Origin: JAANXG01 sp034520625
GTDB taxonomy: Bacteria > Pseudomonadota > Gammaproteobacteria > Arenicellales > JAANXG01
Direction: 5' to 3'
Assembly (NCBI GenBank): GCA_034520625.1
Contig: JAXHNI010000008.1
Location: forward strand, 1-64,000
DNA length: 64,000 bases
The stretch's first letter is position 1. Each line of letters opens with the position of its first letter. Under the pieces are notes generated by a model. The model was not told where the DNA came from. It made no database searches and was given only the letters and a program-made list of their open reading frames with translations. The translations under genes and the position numbers were made by a program. Positions 1 to 8,440 of the stretch are shown in pieces.

Positions 1-395
1 GAGCTGGCCAATCAGCTCATGCATCCCCGCGCCAACCTGGACCGCGAGTACCTGGCGCGCGTCTACGGTAAGGTGGACCAGGCCACCATCGACCGCCTCC
101 GGTCCGGGATTGAACTGGACGGGCAGATCGCCCGCTTCAAGTCGATCCTGCCGGTTGGCGGATCGTCCGGTCCGAACCTGACCTTCCGCGTGATCCTGAC
201 CGAGGGACGCAATCGCGAGGTCCGGCGCCTGTGGGAGGCCGTGGGCTGTTCCGTGAGCCGCCTCAAACGGATCCGTTTCGGTCCGGTCAGTCTGCCCGGG
301 ACCTGGAACCCGGGCAGTGGCGGGACATGCCTCCGGCGCAGATCCGGAAGCTGTCGACCCGCGCCCGGCCGCGGCAGCAGTCCGGCGCGGGCTAG
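1..395 (+). pseudogene. rluB: 23S rRNA pseudouridine synthase RluB, 3' part, one frameshift
   Basis: This is the C-terminal part of an RsuA/RluB-type pseudouridine synthase, which modifies 23S rRNA; the 5' end lies outside the window. The diagnostic stretch HPRANLDREY, followed by EGRNREVRRLWEAVG and the SRLKRIRFGPVSLP block, fits RluB closely. After the codons at 292-297 the frame that matches the family (RDLEPGQW, ending at TAG 393-395) is the +2 frame, so one base appears to be missing in the CCCGGG run near 295-300. Read as printed, the frame runs on to 420 with an unrelated tail. A sequencing indel is more likely than a real mutation, because three other conserved genes nearby show the same kind of lesion. 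Marked pseudogene only because the frame is broken as given. Confidence 0.85.
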
Positions 396-518
396 GGAGC
401 CTCTGATCAATCGGGCATGATCAGAAATCCGCACCGGACTGTCATGTGCGGTGGGTATTCGACGCAACAGGAATCCGAACGATACAGGGAGCACGGAATC
501 GGAGAATCTGATTGTTTG

Positions 519-643
519 TCCCCTCACCCTGTCCCTCTCCCCCTGCGGGGGCGAGGGGACCCTTCGTTCGGTTGTCGTGCTATGTCGATCGCCCCTTTCC
601 TGCCCCCTCTCCCCCACCGGGGGAGAGGGTCGGGGTGAGGGGA
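519..643. repeat. GC-rich intergenic palindromic repeat pair (CCCTCACCC type)
   Basis: Two hairpin-forming units lie between rluB and the nth-like gene. The first (about 519-565) folds around CCCCCTGCGGGGG. The second (about 602-641) folds around CCCCCACCGGGGG and ends in GGGTGAGGGG. The two units are roughly inverted relative to each other and are separated by unique sequence. Related units occur at 25738-25785 and, truncated, at 26906-26930; all three share the core CGAAGGGTCCC or its complement. Such elements are common non-coding dispersed repeats of proteobacteria. They may act as transcription terminators or mRNA stabilisers, but nothing here shows that. Confidence 0.7.
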
Positions 644-674
644 AGAACAATAGACATCTTCATCATGAGCTGTG

Positions 675-1320
675 ATGCGTCCTTCCTGCGACGAAATCCA
701 TGATCGCTTGATGGACCGGTACGGCCCCCAGGGCTGGTGGCCGGCGCGGGGGCGCTTCGAGATCGTCATCGGGGCCGTGCTGACCCAGGGAACCGCCTGG
801 AACAATGCCGCCAGCGGCGATCGACAGCCTCAAGCGCGCCCGGTCGCACCGGCCGGAGGCCATTCGGCAGCTTTCCAGCGCGCGGCTGGCGGCGCTGATA
901 CGGCCGGCCGGCTTCCACCACGTCAAGGCCGCGCGTCTGAAGGCCGTTGCGGACTGGTGGTTGGATCACGGCGGCTATCGGACTCTCGGCCGCTTGTCGA
1001 CGGATACGCTGCGCAGTGGGTTGTTGAACGTCCACGGCGTCGGCCGCGAGACGGCGGACGTAATTCTGCTCTATGTATTCGAACGGCGGGTATTCGTCAT
1101 AGACGCCTATGCGAGACGAGTGTTCTCACGCATTGGCCTGATCGACGGCGACGAGCCCTATGAGTCACTGCGCGGCGGCATCGAGGAGGCGTTCACCGGC
1201 GGGACGCCCGGATGCAACGAGTACCACGCCCTGATCGTCGAGCATGCCAAGACCCACTGCCGCTCGAAACCGCTGTGCAGCGATTGCTGCCTCGCAGCGG
1301 TGTGTGATTACCCGGCCTAG
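675..1320 (+). pseudogene. Endonuclease III-like HhH-GPD DNA repair protein, one frameshift
   Basis: This is a DNA glycosylase of the endonuclease III superfamily, about 214 residues once the frame is repaired. In order it shows FEIVIGAVLTQ, a helix-hairpin-helix VHGVGRETADVILLY, the GPD-loop aspartate in FVIDAYARR, and a C-terminal cysteine cluster C-X5-C-X2-C-X5-C that could bind a [4Fe-4S] cluster. The catalytic lysine of endonuclease III, expected after the hairpin glycine, is replaced (GRET instead of GRKT), which suggests a glycosylase-only enzyme of the MagIII/EndoIII-related group. The match jumps frame near 812-818 (GCCAGCGGCGATC), where one G seems extra. The start is ATG 675, with GTG 672 as an alternative. 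The 3' end meets dsbA tail to tail. Confidence 0.75.
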
Positions 1321-2143
1321 CCGCCGGAAGTCAGTTCCTCCACCGCTTCCTGCAGCGCGCTGAGCGGCTGTGCGCCGGCCCGCAACTGGACTTCACCGGT
1401 TTCGTTGTTCAGGAGTATGTTGCCCGGGGTGCCGCTGATGCCGCTGCGCACGCCTTCCGCCAGATCCTCTTTCACGCGGTCCTCGTGGCGGCCGCTCTCC
1501 AGGCATTCCCTGAACTCCGCTTCACCCATGCCCAGCTCCACAGCCAGCGGAACCAGTTGGTCCTGCGGAAACCCGTCGCCCCGGAGCTGGTGCGCTCGTA
1601 GACCGCATCGGTGTAGGCCCAGAAGGCGTCGTTGCCGCCGAGCTCGGCGGCGCATTCGGAGGCTTCCGCCTGCTGCTGGGCGCCCGGATTGTGGAAGTTG
1701 AGTGGAAAGTGCCGGTAGACCCAGTTCACGGTCCCGTCGGAGGAATCAACCAGCTCCTTGGCGGTGGGATGGAAGCGCTTGCAGTAGGGGCATTCGAAAT
1801 CCGAATACTCGATCAGTGTCACCTCGGCGTCGGGATTGCCGTAGATGTGGTCCCGCTCCGCCGAGACCGGGCGGACGTTCTCGGCCTGCTTGTTGGCCTG
1901 CTGCTGCTGCTGGCGCCGGGCATCGGCCTGCGCCTCCTGCTGTTCCTGAATGAAGGCATGGATGCCTTCGCGCACGGCTTCCTGCAGCACGTCGCTGTTC
2001 CGAAGCTCCTCGATCACTTCCTGGACGAGCTCCTGCTTGAGTTGCTCGCGCTCCGCATCGCTCTGGGCGTGCACGTGGGTGCTCAACATGAAGGCGAGCG
2101 CGAATGATAGAAGGGCTGCAGGCTTGTGGCAAAAAATACTCAT
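1317..2143 (-). pseudogene. DsbA-family thiol:disulfide oxidoreductase, one frameshift
   Basis: This is a periplasmic thioredoxin-fold protein of the DsbA/thioredoxin_4 family that would make or shuffle disulfide bonds. A signal peptide (residues about 1-26, hydrophobic core LLSFALAFML, ending HVHA) is followed by a charged, glutamine-rich coiled-coil linker to about residue 90. The active site CPYC then lies in DFECPYCKRFHP. The cis-proline side is visible near the C-terminus as ISGTPGNILL. The frame that matches the family changes near plus-strand 1578-1586 (CGCCCCGG), where one base seems to be missing. The repaired protein is about 275 residues. Its TAG (1317-1319) overlaps the TAG of the convergent nth-like gene (1318-1320). 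Confidence 0.8.
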
Positions 2144-2211
2144 TGTGGGTTCCTGAAAAAATTTATGGTTGCGATGCGTTTTGCACTCAGACCGTGCATG
2201 GGGATGTTGGT

Positions 2212-3015
2212 TCAGCGGTTGTCGTCCGGCGCCGTATCGTGCGCCGGGCCCTGGGCATCGAAGGCCCGGCCTGACAATGGTGCCGAGTCCGGCCCCAGAA
2301 GAAACATGTATGCCGGTGCCACGTCGCCGGGAACCGCAGCCTGCTCGAGGGGCTTGCCTGGAAAATTGCGAGCCAGCATGTCGGTGCCCACGGCGCCGGG
2401 ATCCAGGGTATTGAAACGGATAGCGGCATTGATTTCCAGCTCATCGGCCCAGACTTCGCTGAGGCGCTCGATGCCGCCATAAGCGGCCGCGTAGGCGCCG
2501 TAGTACGCCCGCCCCCGGCGGCCGCTTGCGTCGCTGGTGAAGACCACAGACGCCGTCTCGGCGGCGTGCAACAGAGGCAGGCAGGCCCGGGTCAGGAGAT
2601 ACGGGGCGTAGAGATTGACCTGCATGATCGAGGTCCAGTCCTCGAGCTTCAGGCGGTGCAGGGCGCTGAAGCCCGGCAGAATTCCGGCGATATGAGCCAG
2701 CCCGTCCAGCCGGCCCGCGTCGTGGGCGATGCCGCCGGCGATGCTTTCATAGGCACCGGGATCGCTCAGGGAGAGATCATGGGGAATCAGGATGGGCTCG
2801 GGTCCGCCGCTGTCGACGATCTCGTCGTACAGCGTCTCCAGCCGGCGGCGCTTGCGATCCAGGGCCAGGACCGTGGCGCCGGCGCTCGCGCACGCTTTGC
2901 AGACGGCGCGGCCGATGCCGTCCGCGGCGCCGGTGACCAGGATGCAGCGGTCCGCGAGCAGGGCAGGCGGCGGGCGGTATGTGATCAGTGGTGTAGGGAT
3001 GTCTGGTTCGGTCAT
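2212..3015 (-). CDS. YciK-like short-chain dehydrogenase/reductase lacking the catalytic lysine
   Basis: This is a 267-residue Rossmann-fold protein of the SDR superfamily, closest in pattern to YciK. The dinucleotide-binding glycine motif is GAADGIGRA (residues about 29-37), the NAG-like motif is HIAGILPG, and the catalytic serine is in VVFTSDASG. The active-site tyrosine is in YGAYAAAYGG. SDR enzymes normally have Y-X3-K; here the lysine position is tyrosine (YAAAY), so classical oxidoreductase activity is doubtful. The ATG (3013-3015) overlaps the stop of rmuC in an ATGA, so the two are translationally coupled. Its role is unknown, and a structural or binding function is possible. Confidence 0.85.
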   Translation of the reverse strand: MTEPDIPTPLITYRPPPALLADRCILVTGAADGIGRAVCKACASAGATVLALDRKRRRLETLYDEIVDSGGPEPILIPHDLSLSDPGAYESIAGGIAHDAGRLDGLAHIAGILPGFSALHRLKLEDWTSIMQVNLYAPYLLTRACLPLLHAAETASVVFTSDASGRRGRAYYGAYAAAYGGIERLSEVWADELEINAAIRFNTLDPGAVGTDMLARNFPGKPLEQAAVPGDVAPAYMFLLGPDSAPLSGRAFDAQGPAHDTAPDDNR

Positions 3016-4265
3016 TCCGCTCTGTCGTCGTGGTCGTCGGTTGCCTGGCTGGGCGTCCTCGCCTGTCGCTCGATGGGTTCCGGCGGTTCGATATCCTCGT
3101 TGGCGGGCACCCCCAGCTCCGCGAACTTGCGCGCTCCGGGGAGAACCTTGGCGTCGAACGAGCCCACCAGCCGATTGTACTGGGCCACGCTGGAGTCCAG
3201 CTGGCGGCCGAGCTTGCCCATGTGGTCCGTCAGGGTATGCAGCCGGCGATACAGGTCCTCGCCGATCTGCCGGATCCGTTCCGCGTTGCTGTTCAGCGTC
3301 TCCTGCCGCCAGCCGTAGGCAATGGCGCGCAGCAGCGCCACGAAGCTGGTGGGGGTGGCCAGAATGACCTTTCGGGACAGCGCATCCTCCAGCAGGTCGG
3401 GGTCCTGGTCCAGGGCGGCGCTCAGGAACTGGTCGCCGGGGATGAAGAGCACGACGAACTCCGGCGCGTCGGTGAACTGCTCCCAGTAGCGCTTGCTGGC
3501 CAGCTCCTTCACCCGGGTGCGGATATGTCGGGCGTGCTGGATCAGAAACTCGCCGCGCGCACCGGATTCCGTCGCCTCCACGGCGCTCAGGTAGGCGTCC
3601 AGGGGAGTCTTGACGTCCACCACCACCTCGCGGCCGGCGGGCATCCGTACGATCATGTCCGGCCGGCGATGACCGTCCTCGGCGCCGGTGTGTACCTGTT
3701 CCGAGAAATCGCAGTGCTCCACCATGCCGGCCAGCTCCGCCAGCCGCCTGAGGGTCAACTCGCCCCATTGACCGCGCACCTCCGGCCGCCGCAATGCCTG
3801 CACGAGATTCCGGGTCTCGCCCTGCAGGGCCCGCTGCGTTTCCACCAGGGATTCCAGGTGCCGGGTGAGGGCGCCATGGGCCTGATGGCGGTCCCGCTCG
3901 AGCTGCTGAATCTCCCTGCGGGTGTGGTCCAGGGCTTCGCGGATGGGCTTGACCAGGTTCTCCACCGCTTTTTCCTTCACATCGAGTTCGCCACGGGCCT
4001 GGGCGTGCAGCTTGCCGAAGGATTGCTGCGCCAGCTCCAGGAACATGCGGTTGTTGCGTTCCAGGGCGTTGTGCGACAGGTCGGCGAAGGTCTGTTCCAT
4101 GGTTTCGATGCGCCGGCGGGAAACTTCCCTTTCCTGCTCGAGCTCCTGCCGGGCCCGCTCGAGCGCCCGGCGGTTTTTCACCAGGCCGAGGAACCATCCC
4201 ACCACGGCGCCGAACACGGCGGCCGCGCCGAGCATGCCCCAGAGATAGGGGTCGATCGCGACCAC
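3012..4265 (-). CDS. rmuC: DNA recombination protein RmuC
   Basis: RmuC is a membrane-anchored, coiled-coil protein with a PD-(D/E)XK-like nuclease-fold domain; in E. coli its loss increases recombination at inverted repeats. An N-terminal membrane segment (GAAAVFGAVVGWFLGL) is followed by a long heptad-rich region, then the RmuC domain. Conserved blocks are RGQWGELTLRRLAELAGM, RPDMIVRMPAGREVVVDVKT and EFVVLFIPGDQFL. Length is about 417 residues, usual for the family. The start is uncertain: GTG at 4263-4265 or TTG at 4284-4286 fit just after the gph stop, while the first ATG (4367) would overlap gph by 80 bases. The 3' end overlaps the SDR start (ATGA). Confidence 0.9.
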   Translation of the reverse strand: MVAIDPYLWGMLGAAAVFGAVVGWFLGLVKNRRALERARQELEQEREVSRRRIETMEQTFADLSHNALERNNRMFLELAQQSFGKLHAQARGELDVKEKAVENLVKPIREALDHTRREIQQLERDRHQAHGALTRHLESLVETQRALQGETRNLVQALRRPEVRGQWGELTLRRLAELAGMVEHCDFSEQVHTGAEDGHRRPDMIVRMPAGREVVVDVKTPLDAYLSAVEATESGARGEFLIQHARHIRTRVKELASKRYWEQFTDAPEFVVLFIPGDQFLSAALDQDPDLLEDALSRKVILATPTSFVALLRAIAYGWRQETLNSNAERIRQIGEDLYRRLHTLTDHMGKLGRQLDSSVAQYNRLVGSFDAKVLPGARKFAELGVPANEDIEPPEPIERQARTPSQATDDHDDRAE

Positions 4266-4287
4266 CAGGCTTGCGGCGGTGTTCAAC

Positions 4288-5007
4288 TCAGGCGACCCAC
4301 TCAATGATATCGACGGGTTGCTCCACCAGCCCCGTTGCGCCCCATTGGGTGGGATCCTCGATGTCATTCAGGTAGCCGAACAAGGCGACCAGGGTCGACA
4401 TACCCGCGCCGATACCCGCCTCGATGTCCCGCTGGGCGTCACCGACGTAGATGCAGCCATCCGGGGCCCGCCCCATTTGCCGGCAGGCGTGTAGGAGGGG
4501 GGCGGGATGGGGTTTGCGTTGGGCGATGGTGTCGCCGCTGACCACGCAGGCTACGCGGTTGTGCAGCCCCAGTGCTTCGAGCAGGGCCGTCGTCAGGTAG
4601 TGGGGCTTGTTGGTCACGATGCCCCAGGGCAGGCGGTGGTCCGCCAGGTGCTCCAGCACCTCGTTCATTCCCTCGAACAGGCGCGAATCGACGCACACCC
4701 GGTTCTCGTACAACGACAGGAAGCGCGTCTTGTATTCCTCGAAACGTTCGCCGCCGGGCTCCTCGCCGAAGCCCAGGAATATCAGGCCGCGGGAGCCGTG
4801 GGACACCCACGGACGGATGATGTCCGGTGCCAGCGGCTCGCGGCCGTGCTCCCCCAGCAGCGTGTTCAGGGCATGACCCATGTCGGGAGCGGTATCCACC
4901 AGGGTGCCGTCCAGATCGAACAGCACGGTGTCGATGGCCTTATTCGCTCTATCGGACAAGAGGGTTAGTCGCCGGACCGTGGCGAGCGCGCGCCGGTGGG
5001 TCCGCAT
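4288..5007 (-). CDS. gph: Phosphoglycolate phosphatase (HAD superfamily)
   Basis: This HAD-family hydrolase probably removes phosphate from 2-phosphoglycolate, which arises from DNA 3'-end repair or Rubisco oxygenation. HAD motif I is FDLDGTLVDTAPD with the nucleophilic aspartate, motif II is IVTNK, the motif III lysine is in QRKPHPAP, and motif IV is YVGDAQRDIEAGIGAGM. The cap domain lies in between. The first 25 residues before AIDTVLFDLDG are atypical, so translation may begin at an internal TTG or GTG rather than the ATG at 5005-5007. It sits between ubiG and rmuC, a common pairing of ubiG and gph in gammaproteobacteria. Confidence 0.9.
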   Translation of the reverse strand: MRTHRRALATVRRLTLLSDRANKAIDTVLFDLDGTLVDTAPDMGHALNTLLGEHGREPLAPDIIRPWVSHGSRGLIFLGFGEEPGGERFEEYKTRFLSLYENRVCVDSRLFEGMNEVLEHLADHRLPWGIVTNKPHYLTTALLEALGLHNRVACVVSGDTIAQRKPHPAPLLHACRQMGRAPDGCIYVGDAQRDIEAGIGAGMSTLVALFGYLNDIEDPTQWGATGLVEQPVDIIEWVA

Positions 5008-5067
5008 CCGTGCCTGTGATCCGGGCCAGAGCCCGGACCGAAATGACCGGTATTCGGGGGCATCGGT

Positions 5068-5769
5068 TCAGACCTTCGGTGAACGGGCACAGGCGATGTA
5101 GTTGACGTCGAGGCCCGGCGCCAGCCAGTAGCGTCGTGTCAGCGGGTTGTAATGCATGCCGGTCATTTCCCTCACGTCCAAATCGGCGTTTCGGCACCAG
5201 GCGTCCAGCTCCGAGGGCCTGATCAGCCTGGCATAGTCGTGGGTGCCCCTCGGCAGCAGGCCGAATACGTACTCGGCGCCGAGAATGGCGAACACCCAGG
5301 CCTTGGGATTCCGGTTGATGGTCGAGAAGAACACCGTTCCACCCGGCGCCGCCAGCTTTGCGCAGGCGGCCACGGTGGAGGCGGGGTCCGGCACATGCTC
5401 GAGCAGCTCCAGGCAGGTGACCACGTCGTACTCACCGGCGTGCCCGTCCGCCCATTCCTCCGCTGAGGTGTGGTGATAGTCCACCGTGTGTCCGGTCTCC
5501 TTGAGATGGAGCCGGGCCACGGCCAGTGGTGCTTCGCCCAAGTCTATCCCGGTGACCCGTGCGCCGAGTTCCGACATGGCTTCGGTGAGCAGTCCGCCCC
5601 CACAGCCCACGTCGATGACGTTCCGGCCCGCCAGGGGCGCGCGTTCGTTGATGAACCCCAGGCGCAGCGGGTTGATGTCGTGGAGCGGCTTGAACTCGCC
5701 GCGGGGATCCCACCACCGCGAGGCCAGCTTCTCGAATTTCTGGATCTCCAGGGCGTCGACGTTGCTCAT
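5068..5769 (-). CDS. ubiG: Bifunctional ubiquinone O-methyltransferase UbiG
   Basis: UbiG carries out both O-methylations of ubiquinone biosynthesis with S-adenosylmethionine. The 233-residue protein has the family N-terminus KFEKLASRWWDPRGEFKPLH and SAM motif I VIDVGCGGGLLTEAM. These are followed by the acidic post-I residue in VTGIDLG, motif II around DVVTCLELLEHVPDP, and the TINRNPKA block. The ATG at 5767-5769 overlaps the stop of the upstream deaminase gene (ATGA), so the two are co-translated. Linkage of ubiG to an S-adenosylhomocysteine/MTA deaminase makes sense, because methylation releases SAH. Confidence 0.95.
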   Translation of the reverse strand: MSNVDALEIQKFEKLASRWWDPRGEFKPLHDINPLRLGFINERAPLAGRNVIDVGCGGGLLTEAMSELGARVTGIDLGEAPLAVARLHLKETGHTVDYHHTSAEEWADGHAGEYDVVTCLELLEHVPDPASTVAACAKLAAPGGTVFFSTINRNPKAWVFAILGAEYVFGLLPRGTHDYARLIRPSELDAWCRNADLDVREMTGMHYNPLTRRYWLAPGLDVNYIACARSPKV

Positions 5770-7121
5770 GTCGCGGCCTGCTCCCCTTCGAACTCGTGAT
5801 CGAAACGCGCCAGCCTCTCGCCGAAGCGGTTGGCCTCCCGGAGGTATTCGTCCTCGTCGTTGCGTGTCATGCGGCCATCCTCCACCATGAGACGGCCGTT
5901 CACCCACACGTGGCTGACCTGGTCGCGGCCCGCCGCGTAGACCAGCTGCGCTACCGGATCGAAGACGGGCGTCGTCGCCGGCCTGTTCAGGTCCACGGCC
6001 ACGAGGTCGGCTGCCTTGCCCGGTTCGATGGAGCCCGTGATCCGTTCCAGACCCAAGGCGCGCGCGCCATTGATGGTCGCCATGGCGAGAGCGGTGTGGG
6101 CGGGCACGGAAGTGGGGCTGCCGCTGACGCCCTTCGCCAGCAGCGCCGCGCTGCGCATTTCGCCGAACATGTCGAGGTCGTTGTTGCTGGCAGCGCCGTC
6201 GGTGCCGAGCGCCACGTTGATGCCCGCGTCAATGAGGTCGGTGACGGGACACAGTCCGCTGGCCAGTTTCAGGTTCGATTCGGGGCAGTGGATGACATGC
6301 ACACCGGCGGCCGCGACCGCCTCGATCTCGCCCGGCAGCAGCTGGGTCATGTGCACCGCCATGAGCCGGTGGTTCAGCATGTCCAGGCCGTTCAAACGCT
6401 CCAGCGGCCGCACGCCGCCGTGATTTACCGCTTCCTGCACCTCGTGGGCCGTTTCGTGGACATGCATCTGCACGGGGATGTCCATCTCGTCCGCCAGCAT
6501 GCGCAGCTTGCGCAGCGGCTCGTCGGATACGGTGTATGGGGCATGGGGTGCGAAGGCGGTGGTGATGAGCTCCGATTCCTTCAATTCGTCGTGCAGCCGG
6601 GTCCCTTTGCGCAGGTAGTCGTCGGCGTCCGCCGCCCAGGCGGTGGGAAAGTCCAGCACGATCAGCCCGACGCAGGCCCGGATGCCCAGTGTGTCCGCGG
6701 CATCCGCCACGACATTGGGAAAGAAGTACATGTCGCTGAAGCAGGTCGTGCCGGAGCGAAGCATTTCAATGGCCGCGAGGCTGGTGCCGAGCCGGACGAA
6801 TTCCTCGTCCACCCAGCGCTGCTCCGCCGGCCAGATGTGTCCGGTCAGCCATTCCATCAGCGGCAGGTCGTCCGCCATGCCCCGGAACAGCGTCATGGCA
6901 GCGTGGGTGTGGGCATTCACCAGCCCCGGGATCAGCGCATGGTGTGCGGCCAGCCGGGTCTCGTAATCGGCCTGGTACCGCTCCCGGCATGCCGGGGTGG
7001 GGAGCACGTCGAGAATCCGACCCTGGTGGACCGCCACGCTGTGATCGGCGAGGGGCACGCAGTCGGGCTCGACCGTGATCACCCACCTGGCGTGAATCAA
7101 TGCGTCAATCTGCTCCGGCAT
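5766..7121 (-). CDS. mtaD: 5-methylthioadenosine/S-adenosylhomocysteine deaminase
   Basis: This amidohydrolase deaminates methylthioadenosine and/or S-adenosylhomocysteine to the inosine derivatives. The 451-residue protein shows the TRZ/ATZ metal ligands: HTHAAM (after PGLVNA), HVHET, a later histidine in the VHMTQLL/HCPESNLKL region, and the aspartate in LGTDGAASNNDLDM. The start ATG at 7119-7121 gives an N-terminus typical of the family. Its product feeds methionine salvage, and the divergent neighbour mtnA is the next dedicated enzyme of that route after phosphorolysis. No gene for the phosphorylase is in the window. The stop overlaps ubiG. Confidence 0.9.
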   Translation of the reverse strand: MPEQIDALIHARWVITVEPDCVPLADHSVAVHQGRILDVLPTPACRERYQADYETRLAAHHALIPGLVNAHTHAAMTLFRGMADDLPLMEWLTGHIWPAEQRWVDEEFVRLGTSLAAIEMLRSGTTCFSDMYFFPNVVADAADTLGIRACVGLIVLDFPTAWAADADDYLRKGTRLHDELKESELITTAFAPHAPYTVSDEPLRKLRMLADEMDIPVQMHVHETAHEVQEAVNHGGVRPLERLNGLDMLNHRLMAVHMTQLLPGEIEAVAAAGVHVIHCPESNLKLASGLCPVTDLIDAGINVALGTDGAASNNDLDMFGEMRSAALLAKGVSGSPTSVPAHTALAMATINGARALGLERITGSIEPGKAADLVAVDLNRPATTPVFDPVAQLVYAAGRDQVSHVWVNGRLMVEDGRMTRNDEDEYLREANRFGERLARFDHEFEGEQAAT

Positions 7122-7204
7122 GGCCGAAAGATACGTGAGCCGCGGGAGGCGCACAAGCTGCCGGGCGGGTTCCACGCCCGGTGGCGGTGGAGGCTGCCGT
7201 CGAC

Positions 7205-7240
7205 CCGGAGGCCAGCCCTCTGGCCGATGAGGCTAGCGAC
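7205..7240. repeat. Partial copy of dispersed GGAGGCCAGCCC palindromic repeat
   Basis: This stretch begins GGAGGCCAGCCCTCTGGCC and matches one arm of the repeat found complete at 8347-8414. Only one arm is well conserved here. It lies between the divergent mtaD and mtnA genes. Confidence 0.6.
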
Positions 7241-7296
7241 GATAATTCAAAGGCCCCGGCTTGCTTCCCATGTCGGTTTGTTCCAGTGTATCGCCG

Positions 7297-8349
7297 ATGA
7301 ACGCCGATGCACCGGAACCGGACCCCTTTAAGGCCATCGAATGGCGGGATGATCGTCTGGTGCTGCTGGACCAACGCCGGCTGCCCGGCGAGGAAGCCTA
7401 TATCGAGCTCGATGCCGCCGGTGCGGTGGCGGATGCGATCCGCCACATGGTAGTGCGGGGCGCGCCGGCCATCGGCATCACCGCGGCCTACGGCGTGGCT
7501 CTGGCTGCCCGCGCACGCCGGGCGAGCGGCGGCCTGGACCGCGCCGGCCTCGAGGCGGATCTCGATGGCCTGATCCTGGCCCGCCCGACGGCGGTGAACC
7601 TGGCCTGGGCCGTGGAGCGGATGCGACGGGTGATCGCGGTAACCCCGGACGATGGCCTGGACCGGGCGCTGTTGGACGAGGCGCGTTCCATTCACGCGGC
7701 GGACATCGCGGCCAACCACCGGATCGGAGAGCTCGGCGCGGGCTTGATCGACGAGCCGGGCAGCGTCCTGACCCACTGCAACGCGGGCGCGCTGGCCACC
7801 GGCGGCTACGGCACCGCGCTCGGCGTGATCCGCAGCGCCTTCGAGGCGGGGCGGATCGACCGCGTGTATGCGGGGGAGACCCGGCCCTGGCTGCAGGGCG
7901 CGCGGCTGACGGCCTGGGAGATGGTCAAGGCGGAAATCCCGGTCTCCCTGATTCCCGATGGGGCGGCCGCATGGCTGATGCGCCAGGGCGTGATCCGCTG
8001 GGTGATCGTCGGCGCCGACCGCATCACCGCCAACGGCGATGTGGTGAACAAGATCGGGACCTATTCCCTGGCGGTCAACGCCCGGCATCACGGGGTCAGA
8101 TTCATGGTGGCGGCGCCGAACAGCACGATCGACCCGGATCTGCCCAGCGGGGATGACGTCCCCATCGAGTTCCGGGATGCCGGCGAGCTGCTGGGCTTCT
8201 CCGGCCGGGCCGTGGCGGCGCCCGGGGCGGAAGCCTGGAACCCGGTGTTCGACATGACGCCGGCGGCGTTGGTGGATGTCATTGTCACGGAGACGGGGGT
8301 GGTCGAGAATCCGGCGGGCAAAGGGGTTCTGGGGCTGCTCCCCTTGTAG
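7297..8349 (+). CDS. mtnA: S-methyl-5-thioribose-1-phosphate isomerase
   Basis: MtnA interconverts methylthioribose-1-phosphate and methylthioribulose-1-phosphate in methionine salvage. The 350-residue protein has the phosphate-binding region VVRGAPAIGITAAYG, the catalytic cysteine in LTHCNAGALATGGYGT, and the catalytic aspartate in VGADRITANGDVVNKIGTY. It ends with the conserved block NPVFDMTPAALVDVIVTE. The ATG at 7297 was preferred because the family starts shortly before the FKAIEW block; in-frame starts at 7261 and 7270 are alternatives. It is transcribed away from mtaD. Confidence 0.95.
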   Translation: MNADAPEPDPFKAIEWRDDRLVLLDQRRLPGEEAYIELDAAGAVADAIRHMVVRGAPAIGITAAYGVALAARARRASGGLDRAGLEADLDGLILARPTAVNLAWAVERMRRVIAVTPDDGLDRALLDEARSIHAADIAANHRIGELGAGLIDEPGSVLTHCNAGALATGGYGTALGVIRSAFEAGRIDRVYAGETRPWLQGARLTAWEMVKAEIPVSLIPDGAAAWLMRQGVIRWVIVGADRITANGDVVNKIGTYSLAVNARHHGVRFMVAAPNSTIDPDLPSGDDVPIEFRDAGELLGFSGRAVAAPGAEAWNPVFDMTPAALVDVIVTETGVVENPAGKGVLGLLPL

Positions 8350-8414
8350 GAGGCGAGCCCTCTCGCCGATTGAAGCGTCGAGCCACGATCCATCGGCCAG
8401 AGGGCTGGCCTCCT
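8347..8414. repeat. Dispersed palindromic repeat, complete copy
   Basis: Two arms of about 23 bases, AGGAGGCGAGCCCTCTCGCC and its near-complement ending AGAGGGCTGGCCTCCT, flank a spacer of about 20 bases. The arms differ by two positions. The copy directly follows the mtnA stop and could fold as an mRNA 3' hairpin. Related copies lie at 7205, 29155, 30061-30168 and 30872. Confidence 0.75.
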
Positions 8415-8440
8415 TGTGGTCGTAATGTCCGTTTCATGAG

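Noticed and set aside
3016..4197. N-terminal extension of the SDR frame by about 390 codons
   Set aside because: The upstream part lies within rmuC in another frame, and SDR family similarity begins at the ATG at 3013-3015, which overlaps the rmuC stop as expected for coupling.
3030..4307. Long plus-strand open frame of about 425 codons opposite rmuC
   Set aside because: It is the complement of a clear RmuC coding sequence, has no family motifs, and follows from high GC at third positions.
5796..7331. Long plus-strand open frame of about 511 codons opposite the MTA/SAH deaminase
   Set aside because: Antisense shadow of a well-supported gene; no recognisable domains.
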